NCBI GenBank assembly: GCA_028015205.1
Contig: JAPWFG010000021.1
Span: forward strand, 2,480,001-2,544,000
Origin: Mytilisepta virgata
Lineage: Eukaryota; Mollusca; Bivalvia; Mytilida; Mytilidae
Direction of reading: 5' to 3'
DNA length: 64,000 nt
This document shows positions 34,401 through 41,488 of this stretch, one piece after another. Each line of letters begins with the position of its first letter. Position 1 is the stretch's first letter. The notes under the pieces were generated by a model. It worked only from the letters and a program-made list of their open reading frames with translations. It had not been told where the DNA came from and ran no database searches. The position numbers and the translations under genes are program-made.

Positions 34401-34778
34401 TATGTTTGTTCTAAACGTCAACTTTTGATTCAAAACTCTTATACCTTGTTATGATTTTAATGGTGTTTTTTTTCCCAAACTTTAGAGCTACATGTATAGT
34501 CTTCATTGTCACAAATGGCTCTTTGGATATTTTTTAAAAATTAACGATAAAACTGAAGGCATGAAATGATCAGTTGTTCTCTCGTTAACGTATTTTTTGT
34601 ATTTATGATTGTGTGAGTGTGTGGATATGTTATCATGTATAAAGTATGGTACCGTTTAAAAATGACAAAAGAATAAAAAACGAACGGTGGCAAAAAACCT
34701 TACATAAGTTGAAAGTGTTAAGAGAAAATGCAACTTAATATACTTACCTTCGGTTTTTGGGTTTCCTTTGTCAGTCAT
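7292..34778 (-). CDS. Multi-exon coiled-coil protein, 459 aa, 16 exons
   Basis: Assembled by reading splice sites on the minus strand. Exons: 34778-34748, 34053-34009, 32746-32663, 31655-31542, 30892-30821, 25507-25454, 24374-24291, 23095-22979, 22209-22135, 19812-19720, 19322-19209, 18626-18513, 18024-17899, 17660-17619, 11722-11639, 7422-7292. Every intron is GT-AG and phase 1. Every internal exon is a multiple of 3, and the total of 1,380 nt gives 459 codons plus TAG with no internal stop. An in-frame TGA lies 33 nt before the ATG. The product is very rich in Lys, Glu, Gln, Asp, Asn and Leu with heptad-like spacing; I see no signal peptide or membrane segment, so an elongated cytoplasmic coiled coil is likely. 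I do not recognise the family and assign no function. The donor of exon 11 is uncertain, and one extra exon (15407-15595) may belong. Long introns may hide others. The introns carry many transposons, including a Tc1 copy and a five-element nest. Confidence 0.8.
7605..7878 (+). repeat. Interspersed repeat, copy 2
   Basis: Matches 4943-5213 in direct orientation with few differences. It lies in the last intron of the coiled-coil gene. Confidence 0.75.
8010..8170 (+). repeat. Dispersed repeat (TTGTGCTCTTTAATGTTA family)
   Basis: Related to 10130-10410 (direct) and 8410-8570 (inverted). Shared words are GACTCTCTGTTG, TTGATTGATTGGCATGTC and ATTGTTGAACTTTCC. Confidence 0.55.
8410..8570 (-). repeat. 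Dispersed repeat, inverted copy
   Basis: Reverse complement of the family at 8010-8170 and 10130-10410, with CAACAATGACATACTAATCA and AACAGAGAGTCAGGATAG. Confidence 0.5.
8571..10129. other. Intronic sequence, nothing assigned
   Basis: Lies in the last intron of the coiled-coil gene. One exon-like block at 9305-9358 has splice-like edges but is open only in the wrong phase. Confidence 0.5.
10130..10410 (+). repeat. Dispersed repeat, third and partly duplicated copy
   Basis: Two diverged half-copies with TTGATTGGATGGCG and TTGATTGATTGGTATGTCA, each followed by a GACYTYTCC-type block. Confidence 0.5.
10905..11260 (-). mobile_element. Penelope-like 3'-end fragment
   Basis: Closely matches 57870-58200: the CCGGGAAGACA, AACACGAACTCCTATAAA and CTCCGGAAGGGTAAG blocks in the same order, continuing into the RT C-terminal codons, then cut off. 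It lies in the last intron of the coiled-coil gene. Confidence 0.65.
11639..11722 (-). CDS. Coiled-coil gene exon 15
   Basis: 84 nt (four heptads), phase 1 to 1. Acceptor atttcag, donor gtaagt. Begins DKVENLEIDL. The intron upstream (to exon 14, 5.9 kb) contains the five-element transposon nest. Confidence 0.82.
12811..14611. mobile_element. Non-autonomous piggyBac-like element, TTAA flanks
   Basis: The ends are CCCTTTCGCCGAC and its near inverse ATCGGTGAAAGGG, flanked by TTAA at 12807-12810 and 14612-14615. Removing it restores the CCTAT-TTAA-ACTAAGTTCCC phrase found in the other tandem-core repeats, which proves the insertion. Size 1,801 bp, of which 1,136 bp is a further nested element. 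No transposase frame. Confidence 0.85.
13044..14179. mobile_element. hAT-like non-autonomous element nested in piggyBac
   Basis: The ends GGGGTCCTGAAGGGG and GTGGGTCTGGAAGGGG (as read inward) are inverted repeats. TTATGGG flanks both sides (13037-13043 and 14180-14186). Clusters of TCACGCTT and related words lie within 100-180 bp of each end, as expected of subterminal transposase-binding repeats. A 7-8 bp duplication suits hAT, but the TIR start is atypical. Two short minus-strand open stretches inside (14010-13753, which ends at a GT donor-like CAG|gtaagt, and 13559-13290) are unrecognised and might be captured gene pieces. Confidence 0.65.
15310..16627 (+). mobile_element. Second type 2 tandem-core element, nested in the first
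   Basis: Left end AACTAGAGTACTGTCGGAGA with hairpin CTGTCG-GAGA-CGACAG and TTATACCCGC. It has an internal core of about 155 bp with several copies, then a GGCAGACAGACGGGCAAACG tract and the terminal hairpin ATACCCGC-AAT-GCGGGTAT. Sequence on either side reads as one uninterrupted core unit of the outer copy. TTATACCCGC at the left and GCGGGTATAA at the right form terminal inverted repeats. Confidence 0.68.
15407..15595 (-). CDS. Possible additional exon of the coiled-coil gene
   Basis: 189 nt, open in phase 1 on both sides, with acceptor ttgttag and a strong donor gtaagt. Inserting it between exons 14 and 15 would keep the frame (522 aa in total). Against it: the peptide is Asn/Val/Ile-rich rather than Lys/Glu-rich, and it contains internally similar ACAATGTTGT-type blocks and sits inside a repeat cluster. 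It may be a chance open frame. Confidence 0.3.
16880..17618. other. Intronic sequence, nothing assigned
   Basis: AT-rich intron between exons 14 and 15. No repeat family recognised. Confidence 0.5.
17619..17660 (-). CDS. Coiled-coil gene exon 14
   Basis: 42 nt (two heptads), phase 1 to 1. Acceptor attccag, donor gtgagt. Encodes DETEALKRQLQHFH. Confidence 0.78.
17899..18024 (-). CDS. Coiled-coil gene exon 13
   Basis: 126 nt (six heptads), phase 1 to 1. Acceptor acaatag, donor gtgatt. Begins ERKKMVESKY. An alternative AG 4 nt inside would break the frame. Confidence 0.8.
18448..18490 (+). repeat. G-run tract (quadruplex-type)
   Basis: Runs of 5, 3, 7, 3 and 8 G separated by 1-9 nt. The transcribed (minus-gene) RNA is C-rich here, starting about 25 nt past the donor of exon 12. 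Confidence 0.6.
18513..18626 (-). CDS. Coiled-coil gene exon 12
   Basis: 114 nt, phase 1 to 1. Acceptor ttttgtag, donor gtataa. Encodes ENADLQEQLK-type heptads. A G-run tract lies 25-65 nt past its donor. Confidence 0.8.
18975..19170 (+). repeat. 37-bp minisatellite with LINE-like tail
   Basis: CTTTGTACCGTTGTTATTTG repeats at 19011, 19048, 19085 and 19122. The array ends GAGAAATAAATATTGATTGA, a polyadenylation-like word and a short TTGA microsatellite, directly against exon 11. Confidence 0.75.
19209..19322 (-). CDS. Coiled-coil gene exon 11 (donor uncertain)
   Basis: 114 nt with donor gtaatg chosen because it keeps phase 1. Acceptor attttcag. Begins DEVNKAKIEA. The frame stays open beyond this donor to a second phase-1 GT at about 19175, next to the TTGA-rich tail of a repeat inserted from the other strand, so the true 3' edge may have been altered by that insertion. 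Confidence 0.65.
19720..19812 (-). CDS. Coiled-coil gene exon 10
   Basis: 93 nt, phase 1 to 1. Acceptor tttgtttag. The donor is gtggtt, followed by a long T run on the minus strand, so it is weaker than most. Begins GTKTQLMLMT. Confidence 0.75.
19915..20045 (+). repeat. Interspersed repeat also at 24720-24845
   Basis: Both copies share TATCACAAAATACC, TATGGCCATTTCGTTG and ATCAGCRGTGCTCGA in direct orientation. Function unknown. Confidence 0.55.
20196..20634. mobile_element. Second copy of the direct-repeat-bounded element, inverted
   Basis: Reverse complement of 1488-1913 along its whole length, including both terminal direct repeats (CTAATATTAGTATCTTTGG) and the GGACCCTAGGTCCCCGAGGG core. 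It lies in the intron between exons 9 and 10. Confidence 0.65.
20635..21594. other. Intronic sequence, nothing assigned
   Basis: Intron between exons 9 and 10. It contains short inverted words around CACTGCACTGTGCA at about 21035 but no gene. Confidence 0.5.
21595..21745. mobile_element. Hairpin MITE
   Basis: The arms ATAGACTGGAACATTTGGCC and GGCAAATATTCCAGTCTATT are inverted, with AAAGGTTCAATT inside both. Arms of about 60 bp. Confidence 0.7.
22135..22209 (-). CDS. Coiled-coil gene exon 9
   Basis: 75 nt, phase 1 to 1. Acceptor ttttgtag, donor gtaaca. Begins DKIQQVTAAL. Confidence 0.8.
22336..22795 (-). mobile_element. Tandem-core element right end (type 2-like)
   Basis: Hairpin around ACCCGCGGGGGTAT and a CCGTTCGTTCGTCC tract, then two diverged units with AATGGATTTCTGTGAAACTT-like words. 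Orientation minus, by analogy with the 16.6 kb end. It lies in the intron between exons 8 and 9. Confidence 0.5.
22979..23095 (-). CDS. Coiled-coil gene exon 8
   Basis: 117 nt, phase 1 to 1. Acceptor catgcag, donor gtaaat. Begins AKKAEKIQTQ. Confidence 0.82.
23342..24057 (-). mobile_element. 5'-truncated non-LTR retrotransposon (CR1/Jockey-type)
   Basis: An open minus-strand frame from about 24057 to 23590 contains KLQKRVARIIL, LKWLSFTNRIKYQQ, MYKIVNGLTPDYL and FHYSATKVWNNLP, the typical C-terminal region after the RT domain of such LINEs. About 220 bp of 3' UTR follow and end in a (TTA)n microsatellite at 23342-23368. It lies in the intron between exons 7 and 8 of the coiled-coil gene. Confidence 0.75.
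23590..24057 (-). pseudogene. LINE ORF2 C-terminal fragment
   Basis: About 155 codons are open without a stop from SYENKNKNYSRWF to the terminal NSMQVE. No RT catalytic motif is left, so it is a dead 5'-truncated insert despite its clean frame. Confidence 0.7.
24291..24374 (-). CDS. Coiled-coil gene exon 7
   Basis: 84 nt (four heptads), phase 1 to 1. Acceptor attttcag after a Py-rich tract, donor gtaatg. Begins AKIDELEKQV. Confidence 0.82.
25454..25507 (-). CDS. Coiled-coil gene exon 6
   Basis: 54 nt, phase 1 to 1. Acceptor tttttttag, donor gtataa. Encodes a very basic and acidic run beginning DKKKKEIERL. It is separated from exon 5 by a 5.3-kb intron that holds the Tc1 element. Confidence 0.75.
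26095..27124 (-). pseudogene. Tc1-type DD34E transposase, one frameshift
   Basis: Starts MAPHGKELTKEQ. The N-terminal half has two helix-turn-helix-like parts joined by a GGGRKTTPRDDR hook, as in Tc1 DNA-binding domains. The catalytic half shows IFSDETK (first Asp), FQEDNAPCH (second Asp) and SPDLNIIENVWK (Glu), with 34 residues between the second Asp and the Glu. The frame changes once near 26685, just before the first catalytic Asp. No other stop is seen, so the copy is young and probably inactive. It could still be mobilised in trans because both TIRs look intact. Confidence 0.88.
27186..28018. mobile_element. MITE nested in the Tc1 element
   Basis: Terminal inverted repeat of 28 bp with one mismatch, starting AATCCTTTTCACAAAAA. 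Extra copies of CTTAAGATTTTTTGTG lie near both ends, a multi-copy subterminal pattern. No coding capacity. The flanks CCTGT and GCTGT may be an imperfect 5-bp duplication. The superfamily is unassigned. Confidence 0.7.
28174..29310. other. Intronic sequence with a short (TA)n run
   Basis: A (TA)n run at 29063-29082. The 112-codon minus frame at 28462-28800 has no recognisable domain and looks like chance. Confidence 0.5.
29311..30185 (+). mobile_element. Type 1 tandem-core element, right end missing
   Basis: Starts CCAGAGGCCCCCAAGAGCCTG. At least five units of about 166 bp (the TCTCTAGAAGAAGATTTTTG phrase near 29715, 29881 and 30046). A C10 run interrupts the last unit near 30099. There is no GACGGAC tail. 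It lies in the intron between exons 5 and 6. Confidence 0.6.
30186..30820. other. Intronic sequence with small inverted words
   Basis: TTTTTCAAGATGAAGGAA (near 30391) and TTTCCTTCATGGCGAT (near 30491) suggest a short imperfect hairpin. Otherwise nothing. Confidence 0.4.
30821..30892 (-). CDS. Coiled-coil gene exon 5
   Basis: 72 nt, phase 1 to 1. Acceptor ttttttcag, donor gtaagc. Begins DGLDKTKETN. Confidence 0.8.
31542..31655 (-). CDS. Coiled-coil gene exon 4
   Basis: 114 nt, phase 1 to 1. Acceptor atcacag, donor gtaaga. Begins DEVKKHHDDLE and is clearly heptad-like. Confidence 0.82.
32440..32662 (-). mobile_element. Penelope-like RT motif C fragment in an intron
   Basis: Minus-strand reading gives FRYIDEVFYFNN and HLIYPIELE, degraded counterparts of YIDDVLSLNN and HLIYP in the better copies. 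It directly abuts the donor of exon 3. Confidence 0.55.
32663..32746 (-). CDS. Coiled-coil gene exon 3
   Basis: 84 nt (exactly four heptads), phase 1 to 1. Acceptor ttttcag, donor gtaatg. Begins DDLTKKQDQL. The intron just past its donor is a decayed Penelope-like RT fragment, so a naive reading frame runs from the exon into transposon sequence. Confidence 0.8.
32855..33190 (+). repeat. Dispersed repeat (ACTGATGAGTCG family)
   Basis: Shares GAGTCGATGCCRCTG, TTTTGGCTTTAC, CACAACTGATGAGTCG and GACGAAATGTGCAC with 56225-56495 and, in short form, with 50200-50265. It is probably a SINE- or MITE-like bivalve repeat. The overlapping short frames are conserved only as repeat sequence. Confidence 0.6.
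33191..34747. other. Introns between exons 1 and 3 apart from exon 2
   Basis: AT-rich. An exon-like block at 33328-33361 was rejected on phase. Nothing else seen. Confidence 0.5.
34009..34053 (-). CDS. Coiled-coil gene exon 2
   Basis: 45 nt, phase 1 to 1. Acceptor ttattcag, donor gtacta. Encodes a Glu/Arg/Ser-rich stretch beginning GSEVTEKS. Confidence 0.78.
34748..34778 (-). CDS. Coiled-coil gene exon 1 (start codon)
   Basis: ATG followed by codons for MTDKGNPKTE, then a perfect donor GAAG|gtaagt. An in-frame TGA 11 codons upstream supports this start. The 5' UTR cannot be bounded: LINE-derived sequence begins only about 100 nt upstream. Confidence 0.8.
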
Positions 34779-34881
34779 TATGACCCGATCTTTGTTCTTC
34801 TGATTATTTCAGAACATTAATTGCTGAAGAACGTTTAATACGTATTATATTGATATCATTGCAAAAAGCAGAATATATATT

Positions 34882-36400
34882 GTATTAAAATTTAATACAT
34901 TTCGTTATTTCTGCGGTACATAATGGTTTATCAGTTATTTCATTAAAAGCTAAAGGATTTTTATGATTTTTAATGTATTCATTTACTATTGAAGTTAAAT
35001 CATCATTAATATTCTCTGGATTACCTTGAGACTGGAAATGTTTGGTTACCTGTTCCAAATTTAAGTTGAAATCAGTTATTTCCTGCAGTCTCTTCAAATC
35101 TTAAATTATTAATAATCTGCCAATATAATTTTGGATCAGTTTCTTTCCAGTGTAAAAGTTTATCAATAATTTTCTTCTTATATAAATACTTTTTTCTTTT
35201 TATCATTTTTTGAGATTTTTGCAATGTTTATAAAAAATATTTTTTATTTGTAAGTTATATGGTTGCTGTTTCATCTTTTTACCAAGACCAATTACAGTTT
35301 TTTTAAGGTCTTTAATTTCTCCATGGACCATGGAGTCTTTTTCTTTTTATTTAGACTAACTTTAACAATTTTACATGATTTTTTGGCTAAATTTTGAAAA
35401 ATATTTGATATTTTTTCAGTGGCTTTATAACACTTTCAAAATTTAAATTTTCAAAGGATATTATTTCGTCTATTGTTTCTCTTTCTGATAAGACACCCAA
35501 TAATTTATCTTTGGATTTAGATGTCCAATTATATGTGTATTGTATTTCTTTAAAATGTTTAGTTTTATAAGAGGATTCATTAACTATATTACAATATAGA
35601 TGAACAGAAATCTGACAATGATCAAACAAATAAGCTGGGTCATTAACTTCAAAATAATTGATACATTTAATGAGGTCCAAGTTGGCCAAGGCATAATCTA
35701 CTGTGTCAGCACCATTTAATTTATGACACGTAACATTTCCTAAAGAATCTCCCATAAAACGCCCATTAAGAAAACGGATCTGGGAAGCAACACAGAGATT
35801 AAGAAGGGACTGACCTTGTGTATTACAAACTTTATCAGTGTTATTTCTGTAAAAATAATTATCTTCACTATAGTTTTCAGGAAGTAAATTTTGTAGTAAG
35901 TCGTTAGGTCTTGATTCTTTTTCAATAAAATCTGATTTGTCACCAACTCGGGCATTCACATCACCTATAAGCAATACATTTCCCTTTCTATTAAACTTGA
36001 AATTTCATTTTCTAAATCTGTAAAATCATCATTGTTATATAATGAATTTACTGGAGGGATGTAACAAGCACATACATCATTAAATCATTTTTAAAACCAA
36101 AATAACTGGCATCCAGCTTAAACCATAGTCTATTGTCTGATGACGTAATATTCATTGCATGTGAAATCCCTCTTTTATGCTTAGATTTGTACAGAACTAT
36201 TATTCCACCGCTAAAACGTTTCGAACGTTTCTTCTTCTACTTTTGAAAAATGCTATCATTTGGTATACTAAATTCTGAATCAGTACCTTTCCAGGTTTCA
36301 AGTAATATATTGATATCATATTTTATATTAGACAAAAACTCTTCATCTCTATATTCCAAGATGATATTGAACAGTTATTGATCATGGTTAATAAAATCAT
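34882..36400 (-). pseudogene. LINE endonuclease-region fragment
   Basis: The apurinic-like endonuclease domain is read in pieces: LLETWKGTDSE (catalytic Glu region), GGIIVLYKSK, AYIPP-like CYIPPVNS, then after a frameshift near 35975 LIGDVNARVGD, NGADTVDYALAN and LFDHCQISVH. A linker to 35387 follows, with later codons at 35097-34885 (NEITDKPLCTAEITKCIKF) up to the start of the RT, where the copy ends. It lies about 100 bp upstream of the coiled-coil start codon. Confidence 0.7.
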
Positions 36401-36989
36401 CTGCTGATATGTGTTCTAATGAGTCAAGATACAATAATCTTTTAAATTTCTATTTTTCTCTCTCTCTCTTTGATTTTTTCTTTAGATATTAAGGAATTAA
36501 TTATTTCCTTTTATGTATATGTAAACTATAAAATTTATATACATATGTAATACAAAGAAAAATAACTCTACCTGAGTTTAAACAATTTAACAAACACATT
36601 TTGATTAAAACTCAGTTATCTTAAGATTCAAAAGTATATTCAATGATCTATTGAGATTCAACAGTTTAACAAAGTATTAGAAAAAAAGATTTGTAATTGT
36701 ATATATCTCAGTCTTTCTGGTTTAGATTTTTTTACACATGTAGTATACATGTACATACACTGATATCGTGTCATATTCATTGATATACTGATATATTTAT
36801 AAAACAGTTATATGTGGTTTTAAGCAATCATATATGAAAGAATGAACAAGTGAAATGCAGAAATATATACAGAATGTTCATGTATTCTTCAATTTTTATC
36901 TGACATTTGCCCTAGTACTTTAAGCATATTCTCTTCGTCTTTGTTCATATTATTTTGCCTACCATACAAATAATTGGTGTATCACTTGG

Positions 36990-37290
36990 GCCATGAGATA
37001 TATATCCATTATACCTATTCAAGTTTGGGTTGCAAGACGCAAGTCAAAGAGACAGGCAAACCAGAAAAAAACACTGAGGACTAAAATCGTGGACGGCAAG
37101 AACCCCTTATAAAAACCAGGCCTCCGGAAGGATACGCAGTTCTTGCTTCGTATATGGCATCCGTCGCGTAATTCAACAAAGTACAAGGAACTACATGATG
37201 CACATAAGTCTATTTGTGATAACTGTACACTGTAACTATCAATCAGATCGTGACGACTGTAAAATTTACGTAGGTATGGCATATCGATCC
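36990..37290 (-). mobile_element. Penelope-like 3'-end fragment
   Basis: Contains KFYSRHDLIDSYSV on the minus strand, then the CTCCGGAAGG and GTATATGGCATCCGTCG blocks of the family 3' region. Truncated at both ends. Confidence 0.6.
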
Positions 37291-38663
37291 CTGCAAAAAC
37301 CGTGGCTGATTAACTTGATCTAGAGTGTTCTAATTTTTAAATAATTCATTGCCCACTAGTCTGACACGAAACATAGTTACAAAGTAGTAGTCAAATATAA
37401 GCATTATACTCGGATTATTAATTTTTTTAGGGAACAACCATTTAACTTCAAAAGGGGGGGGGGGGGGGTTATGGTTTTTTATATTGGTTTGAAAATTTTT
37501 TTTCAAGGTATGGACACAATTTTTTAATTTTTTTTTCGACTACAATCAAACCAAATTATTTTTTTTCTTACCAAGTCGAATCAGAATTTTTTTTTTGAGC
37601 AATGCCCAGAATGTAAAAGGTATATTTATTCCTATGAAATCACTAGCAGTAAATAAAACTGGTATATATTATGAATTTGTTTTTTTAATTAAACATTTCC
37701 ATATCTTTTTCATTTGTAAATATAAAACAAGATTAGTTCAGACATGTACATGTATGCATAATTAAACTAGAGGCTCAGAGGGCTGAGCCGGTATCGCTTA
37801 CCAGGCATGAAAGCCATTTTATTGATGTATCTCAAAGAGAGAAGTCACTTCTCCCTATCATTATGAAGTGTGGTAAGCCTTGTAGGAACCGAACTGATTT
37901 TTCTTCATCAAGGTCCTTCTACTTACAGGTCAGCATATTCTAAAATTTGGCAGTTCTCTAGACGATTTTTGCATGTATTTTCCATCGGGTCTTATCTAAG
38001 TCCTCTACTGAAGACCATTTTGAATTAGGGATTGGCACCAGAGTAACAACTGTTGTATATATGCGATTGCTATACGGAGATTGTTCATGTATGTTCCGTC
38101 ATTGTTTGACTTTATATTATGTTATGTTTTCCGGATGGTAATAAACATGTGGTTGAAAAGAAAAGTTGTTCCTAGCCAAATATATTGAAAGAGAGATTAG
38201 ATATTTCCTCGTATAGTTCCCAAACCCCAATAATATTACACAACACTTGGTAAAAACTTTAAGAGGAACATTCAGACCATGTTTGGTTTCAAGCAATTCT
38301 GCGGTTCTGTAGATTTTTGTTATATGTCATAGACACTTTCTGTCAAGTTTGGCTCTATTTGGCCAAGAAGTTTAAGAGAATTCTTTTTAAATCAACCAAT
38401 CAGAAACAAGAATTGCCCAAGCGGTTTCAGATAAGAAGATTATCAACCGATCAAAGACAAGAACTGCCCATGACGGCGATGTTTGTTGCCTGATCAGGAC
38501 AAAATGAGGAAACTTTGTATAGAACCTCCCAATTAGATGCTTTCTGTCAAGTTCGTTCCATTTGGCCAAGCGACTTCAGAGAAGAAGTTTTTTTTATTAG
38601 TCAATCAGAAACAAGAACTGCTCATGGCGGCCATATTTGTATTCCGATCGGAACAAAATGAGG

Positions 38664-40496
38664 TGTCGCGTGAGGAGATTTCGTCCGTGAGAATTGCCAG
38701 TTCCGTTTCCGATTTCCGGTTTGGCTGTCGGATCTCACATAGGGGGTCGTGAGCATAACCAGTCCATGAGATCATCCAGCACAACAAAATGTAAAAACAA
38801 CATCGATTGCGGACCAGACAAAACGCTATTTTGTAATTTGTCGACGTACGATGTATAAAGAAAATTAAATTTTGGATGCATTTTAATATCATTTATTTAT
38901 TTATAATCATAGATATAAAATCCCAGATTATTACTATCATGTTAATTGTTCTTGATCAAATAATATTAATTAATTCACAAACCAATGTAAATCCTTTCAG
39001 GATTGAAGACACTGCTAATAAATTTACGATTTTTATGGGATAATTAATTGGATAAAAATGATGATACTGATAATAAAATGCAAACAATTACTAAGTCAAT
39101 TAAACAATATACCTTAATTCAGCAAACATTTGTTTTGGGGAAAATGGGGGGGGGGGGGCCTATTAATTTAAAAAAAAAAGTTTCTTGAACAAATGTTAAA
39201 GAAAAGTTTCCTTCATTTTTTGGCAACTTGCTCAAATAATATTAATTAATTCACAGACTAATGGTTTTCTGAAAGTGGCTTTTGTTTTTACCGCAGAGGT
39301 AAACTGTTTTTGCCTTTGAAAGAGAGACAATTCTTTTTTGTTCTGTTGAGTCAAACAAATTTCTTCCTTTATAAAATATTGTTAAATCTAGTAATTGCAT
39401 TCTATGGTCCTTTATATGTAAACGGGGTAAAAATATGCACAGGCTGGCAATTCTCATGGCTCATATTCACCATCTTTACAATATTCTGTCATTCTATGGT
39501 ACTTTATATGTAAACAGGGTAAAAATATGCATAGGCTGGCAATTCTCATGGCTCATACTGATCATGACTATAATATTCTATCATTTCATGGTACTTTATA
39601 TGTAAACGGTAAAAATATGCACAGGCTGGCAATTCTCATGGCTCATACTGATCCTATATACAATATTCTATCATTCTATGGTACTTTATATGTAAACGGG
39701 GTAAAAATATGCACAGGCTTGCAAATCTCATGGCTCATACTGATTATATATACAAAATTCTGTCATTCTATGGTACTTTATATGTAAACGGGGTAAAAAT
39801 ATGCACAGGCTGGCAATTCTCATGGCTATATATGATCAATATGGGCCATAAGAATTGCCAGCCTGTGCATATTTTTATCCCGTTTACAAATTAAGTACCA
39901 TAAAATGATAGAATATTATAGTCATGATCAGTATGAGCCATGAGAATTGCCAGCCTATGCATATTCCTACCCTGTTTACATATAAAGTAACATAGAATGA
40001 CAGATTATTGTATATATGATCAGTATGACCCATGAGAATTGCCAGCCTGTGCATATTTGTACCCTGTTTACACATAAAGTACCATAGACTGGCAGAATAT
40101 TGTATATATGATCAGTATAAGCCATGAGAATTGCCAGCCTGTGCACATTTTTACCCTGTTTACATATAAAGTACCATAGAATGACAGAATATTGTAATGA
40201 TGACGAATATGAGCCATGAGAATTGCCAGCCTGTGTTATTAAAAATTATAATATGTATGTAAATGTTTGTTTATGTTTATTTTGTTCATTTTCTGCATAA
40301 TTCAATAGCAATCAGTACAAATTAAACACACGACATATGTTTTTGCCACCCATTCCCGGAAGTCATATATCAGACGGAAGTACCTGTTGGCTAGTAGCCG
40401 CATGAGGTGCTCACGCCGGAACTGCATCGAAATAGTTCCGCCTTTATACGCATGCGGGACGTCAAATCCTCACGGACGAAATCTCCTCACGCGACA
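38664..40496. mobile_element. TGT...ACA element with 28-bp TIRs (possibly Ginger-like)
   Basis: Both ends are the same 28-bp inverted repeat beginning TGTCGCGTGAGGAGATTTCG. GAGG flanks both sides (38660-38663 and 40497-40500). The split host repeat AAAATGAGG / GAGGAAATATTATAAAGG rejoins cleanly. A 4-bp duplication with TGT...ACA ends suits Ginger-type transposons, but no integrase-like frame is present, so the class is tentative. Confidence 0.6.
39398..40240. repeat. Palindromic minisatellite, 5 forward and 5 inverted 91-bp units
   Basis: Five units carrying AGGCTGGCAATTCTCATGGC in plus orientation (near 39442, 39533, 39625, 39715 and 39807). Five inverted units follow (near 39847, 39939, 40030, 40122 and 40214). 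The axis is at about 39838. It could fold into a stem of more than 400 bp. Short frames repeating MHRLAILMAHTD are artefacts of the unit. Confidence 0.85.
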
Positions 40497-41488
40497 GAGG
40501 AAATATTATAAAGGATCTCCCATATCTGCTTCCTGTCAAGTTTCGTTCCATTTGGGCAAGCGATTTCAGAGGAGAATATTCTTTTATATTAGCCAATCAA
40601 AAACAAGAACTGCCTATGGTGACCATATATGTACTCCAATCTGGATGAAATAAAGAAATTTTGTAAAGAACCTCCCATTGATGCTTTCTGTCAAGTTTCG
40701 TCCCATTTGGCCAAGCATTTCCAGAGAAAAAAATGTTTTAATCAACCAATGAGAAACAAGAACTGTCCAAGGTGGCCATATTTGTAGTCCGATCGGGACA
40801 AAATGAGGAAACTTTATAAAGGACCCCTATATATCCTTCCTGTCAAGTTTTGTTCCATTTGGCCCAGCAGTTTCATCAGAGACGATTTTTGAAAACTCAG
40901 CCAATCAGAAACAACAATTGCCCATGGCGGTCAGGTTTGTTGTACGATCTGGACGAAATGAGCAATCTTTACAAAGGACCTTACATAGATGCTTCCTGCC
41001 AAATTTAATTCCATTTGACCCAGTGGTTTCAGAGGAGAAGATTAAAATGTGAAAAGTTAACGGACGATGGACGCCAAGTGATGACAAAAGCTCACATGGC
41101 CTTTGGCAAGGTTAGCTAAAAAGCAACAATGCTTTTATTGTCATGATTGTTGCTCTTCATCTATGTTAATCACTGAAAGGTCAAGTATGACTGAAAATCT
41201 AAGGAAAATCTTTTATTATATTCAAAATAAGCATTAAATAATGGTCTAAAGCTTTTGTTGTAATGCTTGTGATTTTTAAATCAACTCTCGAATTCAATTA
41301 TTTTTTTTTTTAAAAAAATATCTAAACCAGAATTTTTTTCCATAGTTATGAAAAAACAGATGATTATTTTTTTGGCCCTTGCTGCAACAGATTAGTTGTT
41401 TTCCTCCCCTTTAGAATCAGAATTTAAAAAAAAAAACATAACCCCCCCCCCCCCCACCCTTTTGAAGTTAAATGGTTGTTTCCTTAGT

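Larger units (their letters stand above)
37768..41101 (+). mobile_element. Tandem-core element with a second core type, interrupted
   Basis: Left end CTAGAGGCTCAGAGGGCTGAGCC, a hairpin followed by GGTATCGCTTACCAG. The core repeats of about 154 bp have CTTTCTGTCAAGTTTCGTYCC and CCAATCAGAAACAAGAACTG (starts near 38337, 38540, 40530, 40684, 40836 and 40992). The tail is GTTAACGGACGATGGACGCC, then AAAGCTCACATGGCCTTTGG and TTAGCTAAA. It is interrupted by the 38664-40496 element. Confidence 0.6.
37430..41488. mobile_element. Inverted-repeat-bounded composite region
   Basis: The left end AGGGAACAACCATTTAACTT, then CAAAAGG and a 17-G run (about 37443-37459), is mirrored at the right by a C run, CCCTTTTGAAGTTAAATGG and TTGTTTCC. 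Similar AATTCTGATTC words follow inward on both sides. A solo version of the same end occurs near 45105-45128. This looks like a terminal-inverted-repeat element into which the 37.77-41.10 kb element inserted. Confidence 0.5.

Noticed and set aside
39527..40075. Frames repeating MHRLAILMAHTD
   Set aside because: Products of the 91-bp palindromic minisatellite.
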